Source: Closterium sp. NIES-65
Taxonomy: Eukaryota; Streptophyta; Zygnematophyceae; Desmidiales; Closteriaceae
Assembly: GCA_948144175.1 (NCBI GenBank)
Contig: CANXME010000213.1
Coordinates: forward strand, 992,001-1,056,000
Direction: 5' to 3'
Length of the DNA stretch: 64,000 bases
Part shown: positions 33,311 to 45,083 of the stretch, piece after piece
Layout: each line of letters opens with the position of its first letter
Position numbering within the stretch: position 1 is the stretch's first letter
Made by a program: the position numbers and the translations under genes
Notes under the pieces: model-generated
What the model was told of the DNA's origin: nothing
The model's database searches: none
Seen by the model: only the letters and a program-made list of their open reading frames with translations

Positions 33311-36300
33311 GCCGCCCAGCCGTCGTCGCCCCAGCAGCAGCGGCCGTCGCGCCGTCACAGCCGCCGCCACCACTGTCGGGGCCGCTACCGCCGCCGCTGC
33401 TGACAGCAGGAGCCGTCGTCGCCGGTGCAGTGACAGCAGCAGCCGCCGCCGCCGTCGACAACACCAGCCGCCGCCGCCGCTGACAGCAGCAGCCGCCGCT
33501 GCCGTGACAGCCGCCGCCGTTGATACCGGAGCCGCCGCCGCCGCCACCGCCTGGAGCAGCAGCCGCCGCTGCCGTAACGGCCGCGGCCGCCGCCGCCGCT
33601 ACCGGGGCCACAGCAGCCGCAGCCGCCAACAGCTGAAGCCACTGCAGCTGTCGCGGCCCTGTCCCTGCAGGGGCGCCTCGGCCCTGCCCCTCCTCTTGCG
33701 GCACTCTACCCTCCCGCCCTGGTAAGAGCACCGCCCAGCCGCGCCCCTGCGACTGCACTGCATCTAGCCTGCTGCTCCTGCCCCTAGCCTGCTGCTCCTG
33801 CCCCTAGCCTGCTGCTATTGCTGTCATGGCTACGCCTAGCGTTCTCGTCTTTGATGCTGAGGGTCGGGCTGTTGAATTTGAGGTCTGGGTCGATGATCTG
33901 CAGCTTTTCCTACAGTGCGATAGGAAAGACGGTCTCTCACTGTTCGATCTCACGTCTGGCGCCTCTACTGCCCCTGCTGCCGATGTTGACAGCACTGTTC
34001 GCTCACAGCGGGCCACACGCGATGCTGCTGCCCGTCTTGCTGTGCGTAGTCATTTGCCGTCCTGTGAGCGCGCGCACTTCAGTCAGTACAAGAGTGCTAG
34101 GACCTTGTACGACGCTGTAGTCGCACGCTACTCTTCCCCTGCCACTGCTGCCCTTAGCCGCCTCATGCTGCCGTACCTGTTCCCTGACCTTGCCGCCTTC
34201 CCCACAGTCGCTGACCTCATTACGCACCTTCGCACTAATGACACCCGCTACCGCGCTGCGCTTCCTGCTGAGTTCTGCGCCAAGAACCCCCCGCCCCCCC
34301 CCCATGTACATCACCCTCTACTACATAGTCACCCGGCTCCTTGACTCCCTTCGCTCGGTCAGGGACCACTTCCTCTCTGTTTGCCCCACCACTCTCACTG
34401 TTGACCTCCTCGAGGAGCGCCTCCTAGCAGCTAAGAAGAGTATAGTAGCTGTAGGAGCCTCTCGTGGTGACCCTCGTGCCCCCTTCTTTGAGGGGTGCTC
34501 CCTCGTCCCCCTTTTGCCCTCTGTTGCCTCTGCTGCTGCCGTTGACTTTGTTGGCACTGAGTCGGTCGGCGCTGCGTCTGTCCCTAGCTGGAGACGCCGC
34601 ACCGGCAAGGGCAAGGGGGGCAATGGCGCTGGAGGGGCTGGCAGGGGCGGTGGAGGTGGCGGTGGAGGCGGCGGCGGGAGTGGGGGTGGCGGTGGGAGTG
34701 GTGGCGGGGGTGGGGGCTTCGGTGGCAGCGGTGGAGGCGCAGGCGGCGGCGGAGGTGGCGGTGGGACCGGAAGAGGAGGCGGTGGCGGCGGCGGAGGTGG
34801 AGATGGTCCGGATGGCTCTGCGCAGCGGGGCGGCTTCGGTGGCGGTCAGCGCCAGCAGCAGCAGCGCACTCGTGAGACCCCGCCCCCCCCAGCAGCTTCG
34901 TGAGTGATACGCTGTGCGTCAGCGTGGTGGGGGTGCTGGTCCTTGTGCCTACGTCCTGCATACCGGCGACCGCACTGGTGAGCCGTGCGGTGGCCCGCAC
35001 ACCACCTAGCGCTGCTTCTGCTGCCTGACGAACGCTTGGCGTCTCCAGTTCCCTGACACCACTGAGATCCCTAGCTGGGGCGAGCTGCTTAGGTCGGGGG
35101 TTGCTATCTTTGATCTGGATTATGATGCTATTCTTGCTGCCATGTATGTTGTGTCTACTAGTGATGAGGGTGACTATTACCTGTCTGTTCCGCCTGACCC
35201 GGGCATTGCGGCTGCTGCTCTAGGTGCTGGTGAGGCTGCTGCTCTAGGTGCTAGTGCGTCTGCTGCCCCAGGTGCTGGTGAGTTTGCTCTCTCAAGTACC
35301 ACGTCGGCTCAGTCCTTACACACCTTCACCCTTGACTCGGGTGCTTCCTGCTCCTTCTTTTGAGACCGCACCACGCTTACGCCGCTTAGTCCGCCAGTTG
35401 CGGTCTCCTTGGCGGACCCCTCTGGGGGTCTTGTCCTTGCCCACTTCTCCACTATCTTACCGTGTCCGGCAGCCCCCTCTGGCACCCTGTCACGTCTCTA
35501 CCTCCCCCACCTTGCGGTGGACGGGGAAGGTTGGCAATGCGTCTGCGTTTCGTGTCTGGGGATCTCGGGCGTTTGTCCGCGACTTGTTTGCGGACAAGCT
35601 GTCCCCCCGTGCTATTCCCTGCGTCTTCCTTGGCTTCCTCCCTGACGCGCCTGGCTGGCAGTTTTACCACCCCACCTCGCGCCGTGTTCTGTCCTCCCAT
35701 GACGTCACCTTTGACGAGTCGGTTCCTTACTACCGTCTCTTCCCCTACCACTCTGCGCCCCTCCCCCCGCCGCCGCTCTTCCTCACGCCAGGTCCCCCCC
35801 TGGTAGACCCTCTCCCCCCTTAGGGTCCTGCCCCGTCAAGTGTGTCCTAGGTAGACGGAGTTGAGCTTGTCGAGGTAGCTGTTGACTCTGGTGCTGCTAG
35901 GAGTGCTGAGCATGCGGGTGTGGGGTCTGGTGGTGCTGAGTCTTGGGATGCTGAGTCTGGGGATGCTGAGCCTCGGGGTGCTGCGTCTGGGGGTGCTGAG
36001 CCTGGGGGTACGGAGCCTGAGGGTGCGGAGCCTGGGGGTGTTGGGTCTGCTCGTGTGGCCTCTGGCGGTGCTGGTTCTGGGGGTCCTTCGGGTGCTTCGT
36101 CTCGGCGGGAGCTACCCTCTCCACAGGAGCTGCGTGAGTGGTTTGCCCGGCGTTGGAGTCGTGCTGCTGGAGCTGGAGGTGCTGCTGCTGAGGGTGTTGG
36201 TGCCACGGGTCCCGGCGGTGCTCGTACTGGAGGTACTGGAGCTGCTAGACCTGGGGGTGCTTCTTGTGCTGGAGCTGCTGGTGGTGCTGGAGCTGGCGGT

Positions 36301-37034
36301 GCTTCTGGAGCAGGTGCTGCTGGAGGTGCTGGAGCTGGGGCTGTTGAGTCTTCCGGTGGTCCGCCTGGAGCTGGAGCTGCTGGGGGTGTTGGTGCTGGAG
36401 GTGCTGCTGGCACTGGTGCTTCTAAGGGTGCTGGAGTTGGTGGTGCTGCGGCTGGGGGTGCTACTAGTGCTGGTGCTGCAACTGGTGGTGCTGGTGCTGT
36501 ACCTGCTAGTTCTGGAGGCGCTGCGCGGCCGCGGCCGTACTTCGTTCCGCTCCTTGAGCAGGTTCTTCGTCTCCCGCCTTCTGCTGGTCATGCTCCTTTA
36601 GAGTGTCCGCCGCCTCTCCGGTCCGAGTCACAGTTACAGCCCACCTCCCCCCTGGCTGCTCCTTCTCCCTACAGTGGTCCTACTGGAGGTCTTGCTGAGC
36701 GTCGTGAGCCTGCGTCTCGTCCTGCATCGCCTGTTCGTGCTGCTCGCACTAGTAGTCGTGTTCTGCGTCCACGTCCTCCTGCGGTCCCAAGCACACACTA
36801 GATGGCGCTGTGTCAAACATTATATATGTTGTGTTAGTTTAGGCTACAGTGGGTTAGCCTATAGGGGGTACACAATTCTAGGGTTAGGTACTTGTACTCA
36901 TTTCACTGCTAGTTCATCCATTCCTGTTCAGTGATTCCAACATGGTATAGAGCAGGTCCTTCCTAGGACCGAAATTTTCTTAGGGCCCACCACTACGTAA
37001 CTCCCTACCTACCTACCTACCTGTGCCCTAGGGC

Positions 37035-37700
37035 GCCTCGGCGTGTCACGCCCCTAGAGGCCCCTCTTGACGGCCCCGCGCTAGCCCCGTTCAGGCCCCG
37101 TCGGCCCCACGCCCGCTCTCCCTAGCGGCCCCGTTCAGGCCCCGTCGGCCCCTTTAAGGCCCCGTTCAGGCCCCGCGCTAGCCCCGTTCAGGCCCCGTCG
37201 GCCCCGTTTCAGGCCCCGTCGGCCCCGCGCTAGCCCCTCTCAGGCCCCGTCGGCCCGCGCTAGCCCCGTTTCAGGCCCTATCGGCCCCGTTTCAGGCCCC
37301 GTCGGCCCCGCGCTAGCCCCTCTCAGGCCCCGTCGGCCCGCGCTAGCCCTGTTTCAGGCCCCGTTGGCCCCGTTTCAGGCCGCGTCGGCACCGCGCTAGC
37401 CCCTCTCAGGCCCCGTCGGCCCGCGCTAGCCCCGTTTCAGGCCCCGTCGGCCCCGCGCTAGCCCCTCTCAGGCCCCGTCGGCCCCGCGCTAGCCCCATTC
37501 AGGCCCCGATCGGGCCCGCGCTAGCCCCGTTTCAGGCCCCGTCGGCCCCGTTTCAAGCCCCGTCGGCCCCCCGCTAGCCCCGTTCAGGCCCCGTCGGCCC
37601 CTTGCTAGCCCCGTCAAGGCCCCGTTTGGCCCCGCGCTAGCCCCGCTCAGGCCCCGATCGGCCCCGCGCTTGCCCCTCTAGGGCCCCAATCGGCCCTGTG
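37035..37700. repeat. CAGGCCCCGTCGGCCCCGC array in the leader of element F
   Basis: About 25 units of roughly 20-30 bp alternating CAGGCCCCGTCGGCCC with GCGCTAGCCCC and GTTT/TCT variants. Non-coding, ahead of gag. Confidence 0.88.
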
Positions 37701-37969
37701 CCGACCTCGCCGACCCGTGCCCACCACCTAGAGGCCCCGGGCGGCCCGTTCCCGCTGCAGCACACGAGGGAGAGCGGGCGGCCCGTCCCCGCCGTGACCC
37801 GAGCTGCGCGACCCGAGCCGCGCGCCCCGGGCCGAGCCGCGCGCCCTGAACCGAGCCGCGCCACCCAGCCGAGCCGCGACCCGACCTGAACCGAGCCGCG
37901 CCGCCCTGCCCTACCTGGTTCGTCCTACTTGCTTCTCCTACTGCTACTGCTGCTATTTCTACTGTTCCT

Positions 37970-40900
37970 ATGGCTAGCCCACAGGTTCTCGTGTTCGATG
38001 CTGAGGGCCGCCCTATGAAGTTGGACACCTGGCTCGATGACCTGCACCTCTACCTACAGCTCACAGCCAAGGATGACATCTCACTGTACGATCACGCCCT
38101 AGGCCATGTCACTGCCCCTGCTGCTACTGCTGACAGCACTGCTCGCTCACAGTGGCGGAATCGTGATGCCCACGCTCGCTTCGCCATTCGCAACTCCCTG
38201 CCGATAGACGAACGCGAGCACTTTGGGCAGCACAAGACTGCACAGGCACTGTACACAGCTGTAGTTGCTCGCTACTCCTCACCTGCCTCTGCCGCACTAG
38301 GCCGTCTCTCCCTCCCCTACCTGTTTCCCGGCCTGGCCTCCTTTCACACAGTCGCTGACCTTATCACGCACCTCCGTACTAGTGAGGCCCGCTTCCGTGC
38401 CGCCATGCCTGCTGAGTTCCTTGCCACGCACCCCCCTCCACTCTGGCTCACTCTCTACCACCTAGTCACCCGCCTCCCTGACACACTGCGTGCTGTCAGG
38501 GACCACTTCCTAGCTCGTTGCCCCACTGAGCTCACCATTGCCCTCCTCGAGAAGGAGCTACTTGCAGCTGAGACTAGCATAGTCGCTGTAGGTGCCTCTC
38601 GTGGCGACCCCCGTACCCCGTTCTTTGAGGGGTGTTCTCCTCCCCCCCTTCTTCCCTCTGTCGCCTCTGCTGCTGCTGTCGACCTTCTTGGTACTGAGAA
38701 GGTCGGCGCTGCGTCTGCCTCGAGCGGACGCCGCAGCGGCAAGGGCAAAGGGGGCAAGGGTGGTGGCGGTGACGGCGGGGGAGGCGGCGGTGGGGGCGGT
38801 GGAGGCAGTGGGGGTGGTGGCTCGGCTGGAGGGACGAGTGGTAGCGGTGGGGGTGGTGGCGGCAGCGGCGGGGGAGGTGGCAGGAGTGGAGGCGGCGGTT
38901 GGGGTGGCGGTGGACGAGGCGGCGGCAGGGGTTGGGGTGGTCGAGGAGGTGGCAGCGGTGGTGGTGGAGGTTCGCTGCTGTGGACGGGGGAGGTTGGCGA
39001 TGCGTCGCGTTTCCGGGTCTGGGGGTCTCGAGCCTTTGTCCGCGAATCGTCTGCGGACAAGCTCTCCTCCCGTGCTGTTCCCTGCGTCTTCCTTGGCTTT
39101 GTCCCGGACGCGTCTGGTTGGCAGTTTTACCACGCCACCTCGCGCCGAGTCTTGCCCTCCCAGGACGTCACTTTTGACGAGTCTGTCCCCTACTACCGCC
39201 TCTTCCCCTACCGCACTGCCCCGCTCCCCCCCCCGCCTCTCTTCCTCGCGCTAGGTGCTGCTGTTGCAGACCCCCTCCCCCCTCAGGGTGCCGCTCCCTC
39301 AGGTGTGTCTCAGGTAGACCCGGTTGAGCCTGTTGAGGTAGCTGTCGACTCTCGTCCTGCTGGGGGTGCTGAGCCTGGGGGTGCTGAGCCTGGGGGTGTG
39401 GAGCCTGGGGGTGTGGAGCCTGGGGGTGTGGAGCCTGGGGGTGTGGAGCCTGGGGGTGTGGAGCCTGGGGGTGTGGAGCCTGGGGGTGTGGAGCTTGAGG
39501 GTGCTGAGCTTGGGGGTGTGGAGCCTCGTGGTGCTGAGCTGCGGAGTCCGGAGTCTGGGGGTTCTGAGTCTGGAGGTACTAGGCCTGGGAGTCCTGCACC
39601 TAGAGGAGCCCTTTCCTCGGAGCAGCTGCGTGCGTGGTACTTAGAGTATTGCAGCCTCCGGAGAGGTACCGCTCGAGCCGGACGTACTACTGGGACTGGT
39701 GCTAGTGCTTCTTCTCCCGTTCGGGAGCTCCCCTCCCGCGAGCGGATCCGCGAGTCGTACGAGCGGCGCTGCACTCTTCGTAGTGGCGTGCCTCGTGTTA
39801 CGGACCCCGCTGCTGTTGGAGCTGCTGCTGGTGCTGAGGACCCGGGCATTGGAGCTGCTGCTGGTGCTGAGGACCCGGGCGTTGGAGCTGCTGCTGGTGC
39901 TGAGGACCCGGGCGTTGGAGCCGCTGCTAGTGCTGAGGACCCAGGCGTTGGAGCTGCTGCTGGTGCTGAGGACCCAGGCGTTGGAGCTGCCGCTGGTGCT
40001 ACGGACCCGGGCGTTGGAGCTGCTACTGGTGCTGAGGACCCGGGCATTGGAGCTGCCGCAGGTGCTGAGGACGTGGGCACTGGAGCTACTGCTGGTGCTA
40101 CGGACCCTGGTGCGGGTGTCCCTGCTGGCTCTGGTGTCGCTGCTCGGTCTCGGCCGTACTTTGTTCCGCTCCTTCAGCAGGTTCTTGGTCAGCTTCCTCC
40201 TCCTTTTCCTCCTCCCTCCTTTGCGTGTCCTCCGCCTGTCCAGCTGCAGTCGGCGTTACCGTCTGCCTCCCCTCTCCCTGGTCCTGCTCCTTACACTGGT
40301 CCGACTGGAGGTCTTACTGAGCGGCGTGAGCCTGCGTCTCGTCCTGCGTCCCCTGAGTCTCGTCCTGAGTCGCCTGTCCGCACTGCTCTCTCTAGTAGTC
40401 GAGTCCAGCGTCAACGTCTTCCTGCTGTCCCAGGCACTCACCGGATGGCGCTTTGTCCGTCCACTGCTCCACAGCGTGTCCCACTACCGTCTCCTCCTAC
40501 TTCCTCTCTTCCTGCTCTTGCTGACCCTGGATCAGACTCTCTTCGTGCTACCAGCCCTACTGTCACGCGTCTCCTGGCTACTATTGTCACTGACCCTTCC
40601 TTTGAGTCTGCTGCTGCGTCTGCCTTAGTTGCTGAGCTTGTCGACTTTGCTGCTCGCTGTCGTCTAGACTACGCTGCTAGCCTAGTTGCTGAGTCTGAGT
40701 CTGTGTGTCCTCCATCCGTCGGGGGTGAGTGTGCTCTTGGCACTGACGTCCTTGAGGACAGGCAGGAGGAGTTTGAGTGCTTTGCTGCCGCTTTGCCCCA
40801 TCTCGTGTCCATGCTTGTTGCCCCTAAGGGAGACCCGGATGCACCAGACATCCCGACCCCACGCTCTTACGCAGAGGCGATGGCCGGTCCCTACTCCTCT

Positions 40901-42430
40901 CAGTGGCAGTCAGCCATGGACACAGAGATGGCTTCCTGGAAGTCCACAGGCACCTACGTCGACGAGGTTCCCCCACCTGGGGCGAACATCGTCAGTGGCA
41001 TCTGGATTTTCAGGGTGAAGCGGCCGCCGGGCTCTCCGCCTGTCTTCAAGGCGCGTTACGTTGCACGAGGCTTCAGTCAGCGAGAGGGAGTTGACTTCTT
41101 CCAGACCTTCTCCCCGACCCCGAAGATGACCACTCTTCCGGTTCTCCTGCACGTCACTACTCAGCGTGACTACGAGCTCCACTCGCTTGACTTCAGCACT
41201 GCTTTCCTGCAGGGCAGCCTGCACGAGGAGATCTGGCTGCGCCGTCCACCTGGCTTCACTGGGTCGTTCCCTCCTGGTACCCAGTGGAGCCTCCGACGGC
41301 CAGTCTACGGTCTCCGCCAGGCGACTCGTGAGTGGCACGACACACTGAGGACTACGCTTGCGGCTCTTGGGTTCGCGCCTTCTACTGCTGACCCGTCGCT
41401 GTTTCTACGCACCGACACCTCACTGCCGCCGTTCTACGTCCTTGTGTACGTCAACGACTTGGTCTTTGCTACTGCTGACACTGTGGCACTCGCCCACGTG
41501 AAGTCGGAGCTGCAAAAGAGACACACGTGCATAGACCTGGGTGAACTGACAAGCTATCTTGGCTTGCGGATCACCCGGGACAGAGCACGCCGCACCATCA
41601 CCTTGACTCAGTCACACATGGTGCAGCAGGTCCTTCAGCGCTTCCGCTTCACGTACTCCTCGCCTCAGCCCACTCCTCTGCCTACCGGTCACTCGCTCTC
41701 AGCTCTGCCTTCGGATGAGTCCGTAGAGCCGAGTGGCCCGTATCCAGAGCTTGTGGGTTGCCTCATGTACCTGATGACCTGCACTCGACCAGACCTTGCA
41801 TACCCTCTCAGCATTCTTGCACGCTATGTCGCTCCCGGCCGTCACCGGAAGGAGCACATGGATGCAGCTAAGAGGGTGTTGCGCTACTTGTGCAGTACGT
41901 CGGGCATGGGGCTAGTGCTTGGAGGGCGAGTCCCAGTTGTTCTCACTGGGCACTCAGACGCTTCTTGGGCAGACGACCAGGCTACTCAGCGGTCGTCTCA
42001 GGGTTACTCCTTCAGTCTTGGCTCTGAAACTGTTTCTTGGCGTTCTACTCGCTCTTCTTCTGTTCTCAGCTCCAGTTGTGAGGCTGAGATCTACGCCACA
42101 GCCATGGCGGCCCAGGAGCTACGCTGGCTCACCTACTTGCTGACCGACCTTGGAGAGCAGCCTCGTTCTCCTCCAGTGCTGTATGTCGACAACAAGGCAG
42201 CCATTGCCTTGTGTGAGGAGCACAGACTGGAGCACAGAACGAAGCACATTGCTCTGCGTTACTTCCTTGCTCGAGAGCTGCAGCAGCGTGGTCAGCTTCG
42301 CTTGCGTTACGTGGCCTCTGAGGCCAACACTGCTGATGTGTTCACCAAGGCGCTTCAGCCTTGTGACCATCAGCGCTTTTGCACTCTTCTAGGCCTTGTG
42401 CCTACTGGACCTCACTTGCTTACTTCTTGA
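37970..42430 (+). CDS. Copia gag-pol protein of element F (reduced domain set)
   Basis: An open frame of 1486 residues. Parts seen: gag from MASPQVLVFDAEGR (1 to about 240), glycine-rich stretch (about 265-340), the integrase C-terminal part with FRVWGSRAFVRE (about 350), two in-frame repeat linkers, RT (about 985-1200, FQTFSPTPKMTT), and RNase H ending LLGLVPTGPHLLTS. Compared with element B it is about 490 residues shorter. The stretch between gag and integrase C-terminus is much reduced, so it cannot supply all functions itself. Confidence 0.88.
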   Translation: MASPQVLVFDAEGRPMKLDTWLDDLHLYLQLTAKDDISLYDHALGHVTAPAATADSTARSQWRNRDAHARFAIRNSLPIDEREHFGQHKTAQALYTAVVARYSSPASAALGRLSLPYLFPGLASFHTVADLITHLRTSEARFRAAMPAEFLATHPPPLWLTLYHLVTRLPDTLRAVRDHFLARCPTELTIALLEKELLAAETSIVAVGASRGDPRTPFFEGCSPPPLLPSVASAAAVDLLGTEKVGAASASSGRRSGKGKGGKGGGGDGGGGGGGGGGGSGGGGSAGGTSGSGGGGGGSGGGGGRSGGGGWGGGGRGGGRGWGGRGGGSGGGGGSLLWTGEVGDASRFRVWGSRAFVRESSADKLSSRAVPCVFLGFVPDASGWQFYHATSRRVLPSQDVTFDESVPYYRLFPYRTAPLPPPPLFLALGAAVADPLPPQGAAPSGVSQVDPVEPVEVAVDSRPAGGAEPGGAEPGGVEPGGVEPGGVEPGGVEPGGVEPGGVEPGGVELEGAELGGVEPRGAELRSPESGGSESGGTRPGSPAPRGALSSEQLRAWYLEYCSLRRGTARAGRTTGTGASASSPVRELPSRERIRESYERRCTLRSGVPRVTDPAAVGAAAGAEDPGIGAAAGAEDPGVGAAAGAEDPGVGAAASAEDPGVGAAAGAEDPGVGAAAGATDPGVGAATGAEDPGIGAAAGAEDVGTGATAGATDPGAGVPAGSGVAARSRPYFVPLLQQVLGQLPPPFPPPSFACPPPVQLQSALPSASPLPGPAPYTGPTGGLTERREPASRPASPESRPESPVRTALSSSRVQRQRLPAVPGTHRMALCPSTAPQRVPLPSPPTSSLPALADPGSDSLRATSPTVTRLLATIVTDPSFESAAASALVAELVDFAARCRLDYAASLVAESESVCPPSVGGECALGTDVLEDRQEEFECFAAALPHLVSMLVAPKGDPDAPDIPTPRSYAEAMAGPYSSQWQSAMDTEMASWKSTGTYVDEVPPPGANIVSGIWIFRVKRPPGSPPVFKARYVARGFSQREGVDFFQTFSPTPKMTTLPVLLHVTTQRDYELHSLDFSTAFLQGSLHEEIWLRRPPGFTGSFPPGTQWSLRRPVYGLRQATREWHDTLRTTLAALGFAPSTADPSLFLRTDTSLPPFYVLVYVNDLVFATADTVALAHVKSELQKRHTCIDLGELTSYLGLRITRDRARRTITLTQSHMVQQVLQRFRFTYSSPQPTPLPTGHSLSALPSDESVEPSGPYPELVGCLMYLMTCTRPDLAYPLSILARYVAPGRHRKEHMDAAKRVLRYLCSTSGMGLVLGGRVPVVLTGHSDASWADDQATQRSSQGYSFSLGSETVSWRSTRSSSVLSSSCEAEIYATAMAAQELRWLTYLLTDLGEQPRSPPVLYVDNKAAIALCEEHRLEHRTKHIALRYFLARELQQRGQLRLRYVASEANTADVFTKALQPCDHQRFCTLLGLVPTGPHLLTS
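39360..39500 (+). repeat. In-frame 15-bp repeat (GGVEP pentapeptides) in element F
   Basis: About nine copies of a 15-bp unit CCTGGGGGTGTGGAG encoding PGGVE-type pentapeptides, at the same place as the GGAEP repeats of elements A, B and E. Confidence 0.9.
39815..40115 (+). repeat. In-frame 36-bp repeat (GAAAGAEDPGVG) in element F
   Basis: About eight near-identical 36-bp units encoding GAAAGAEDPGVG-like 12-residue repeats in the integrase-RT linker. Not seen in the other elements at this length. Confidence 0.9.
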
Positions 42431-45083
42431 GTCTGTTTGTACTGTGATGTCTATATATATACCTGCATGTTTACTCTTGTTAGGTTGTGATCATTGTACC
42501 TTTTCCTCTATTATAAACCTGCATGTGAACTGGTCTTGTGACCACTTGCTTGTGCTCGGAATTGTGTGGTATCCTTGAGATCCACCCTGAGCTTGTTTTG
42601 CCTTGCTTTGCCTTGACTGGTCTTGTGACCCCTAGTTCTCCCCCACTTTGCCTATGGGGGTGTGTCAAACATTATATATGTTGTGTTAGTTTAGGCTACA
42701 GTAGGTTAGCCTATAGGGGGTACACAATTCTAGGGTTAGGTACTTGTACTTATTTCACTGCTAGTTCATCCATTCCTGTTCAGTGATTCCAACACGCTGC
42801 GTCCTTCCACCGCTCCTCTAAGTGTCCCTTTGCGGTTTCCTCCAGGGTCCTTTCTTCCTGTTCTTGCTGACCCGGAAACAGACTCTCTTCGTGCTGCCAG
42901 TCCTACTGTCACGCGTCTCCTGGGTACTGTTGTCACTGACCCTTCCTTTGAGTCCACTGCTGCGTCTACTTTAGTTGCTGAGCTTGTCGACTTTGCTGCG
43001 CGCTGTCGTCTAGACTACGCCGCTAGTCTTGTTGCTGAGTCTGAGTCTGTCTGTCCTCCGTCCGTTGGGGGTGAGTCTACTCTTAGCACGGACTTCCTTG
43101 AGGACAAGAAGGAGGAGTTCCTGTGTTTTGCTGCTGCTTTGCCTCATCTCGTGTCCACGCTGATTGCCCCTGAGGGAGACTCGGATGCACCAGACATCCC
43201 GACTCCTCGATCGTACGCTGAGGCGATCGAGGGTCCCTACTTCTCACAGTGGCAGTCATCCATGGACACAGAGATGGCTTCCTGGAAGTCCACAGGCACC
43301 TACGTCGACGAGGTTCCCCCACCTGGGGCGAACATCGTCAGTGGCATGTGGATTTTCAGGGTGAAGCGGCCGCCCGGTTCTCCGCCTGTATTCAAGGCGC
43401 ATTACGTGGCTCGAGGCTTCAGTCAGCGGCAGGGAGTTGACTACTTTCAGACCTTCTCTCCCACCCCGAAGATAACCACTCTTCGGGTGCTGCTGCACAT
43501 AGCCGCTCAGCGCGACTACGAGCTTCACTCTCTTGACTTGAGCACAGCTTTCTTGCAGGGCACCCTGCACAAGGAGATCTGGCTGCGCCGCCCACCTGGC
43601 TTCACTGGGTCGTTTCCTCCTGGTACCCAATGGAGCCTCCGGCGGCCAGTCTACGGTCTCCGCCGGGCGCCCCGTGAGTGGCACGACACACTGAGGACTA
43701 CACTTGCGGCTCTTGGGTTTGCTCCTTCTACAGCCGACCCGTCGCTGTTTCTACGCACCGACACCTCTTTGCCGCCGTTCTACATCCTCGTGTACGTCGA
43801 CGACTTGGTCTTTACCACTGCTGACACTGGTGTACTCGCCCACGTGAAGTCCGAGCTACAGAAGAGACACACGTGTACAGACCTGGGTGAACTGCGCAGC
43901 TACCTTTGCTTGCAGATCCCCCGGGACAGAGCACAGCGCACCATTACCCTGAATTAGTCACACATGGTGCAGCAGGTCCTTCAGTGCTTCGACTTCACGT
44001 ACTCCTCGCCTCAGGCCACTCCTCTGTCTACTCGCCACTCGCTTTCAGCTCTGCCTTTGGATGAGTCCGTAGAGCCGAGTGGCCCGTACCCAGAGCTTGT
44101 TGGCTGCCTCATGTACCTGATGACCTGCACTCGACCTGACCTTGCATACCCTCTTAGCATCTTGGCACGCTATGTTGCTCCTGGGAGACACGGACCAGAG
44201 CACATGGCTGCAGCGAAGAGGGTGTTGCGCTACTTGTGCAGTACGTCGGGCATGGGGCTAGTGCTTGGAGGACGGCGTTCAGTAGTCCTCACAGGTCACG
44301 CAGACGCTTCTTGGGCTAACGACCAGGCTACGCAGCGGTCGTCACAGGGTTACACCTTCAGCCTTGGTTCCGGCTCTGTTTCGTGGCGGTCTACCCGCTC
44401 GTCTTCTGTTCTCGGCTCTAGCTGTGAGGCTGAGATCTACGCGGGAGCCATGGCTGCACAGGAGCTACGCTGGCTCACCTACCTGCGGACTGACCTCGGA
44501 GAGCTGCCTCGTTCTCCTCCAGTGCTGTACGTAGATAAAAAGGCCATGCTGGCCTTGTGTCGGGAGCACAGACTGGAGCACAGAATGAAGCACATTGCTC
44601 TTCGCTACTTCCTTGCTCGTGAGCTACAGCAGCGTGGTCAGCTGCGCCTTGCTTACGTGGACTCTGAGGCCAACACTGCTGATATCTTCACCAAGGCTCT
44701 TCCGCCTTGTGATCATCAGCGCTTCTATACGATGCCAGGTCTTGTGCCTACTTGGCCTCACTTGCTCACTTCTTGACATTTCTTGTACTGTGATCTATCT
44801 ATACCTGGACTTGCTTTTTTGCCTTTATATATGATCTTGCATGCGAACTGGCCTTGTGGCCTTGAACTTGTGCTCGGAATGTTTGGTGACGTTGTGATCC
44901 ACCCTGAGCTTACTGTGCTTTGCTTGACTGGTCTTGTGACCTCTTGTTCTCCCACAATTTGGCTATGTGGGTGTGTCAAACTTATATGCTATAGTCTGTG
45001 TAGGCTGCACTGGGGTAGACAATATGGGGTACAACACTTTTAGGTTTTCCTACTTGTACCCACCTGTTTCCTAGTGCATTTCA

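Larger units (their letters stand above)
36811..42794 (+). mobile_element. Copia LTR retrotransposon (element F), young but not carrying every domain
   Basis: 132-bp LTRs at 36811-36942 and 42663-42794 with two differences by my count (about 98.5% identical). A perfect duplication CGCTG flanks it (36806-36810 and 42795-42799), and the primer site TGGTATAGAGCAGG follows the 5' LTR. It is inserted inside element E, whose sequence resumes cleanly on either side. One long open frame is present, but its domain set is smaller than that of element B, so I treat it as a recently moved, non-autonomous copy. Confidence 0.93.
32740..45083 (+). mobile_element. Copia LTR retrotransposon (element E), broken mosaic
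   Basis: The left LTR is 32740-32865 (TGTCAGAC..., followed by TGGTATAGAGCAGG) and the right LTR 44974-45083 (TGTCAAAC...). They are clearly different types, and the flanks (GTTCC and TCACA) do not match. Parts: GC-rich leader, gag from 33826 with glycine-rich tail, protease motif (LDSGAS), integrase C-terminal part, Gly-Ala-Glu-Pro linker, then after the inserted element F (36811-42794) RT and RNase H to about 44776. Broken in several places. It sits in Gypsy G1. Confidence 0.82.

Noticed and set aside
36112-36591. Serine/threonine-rich antisense frames over the Gly-Ala linkers of the Copia elements
   Set aside because: They are mirror translations of the in-frame repeat linkers and occur opposite every element.
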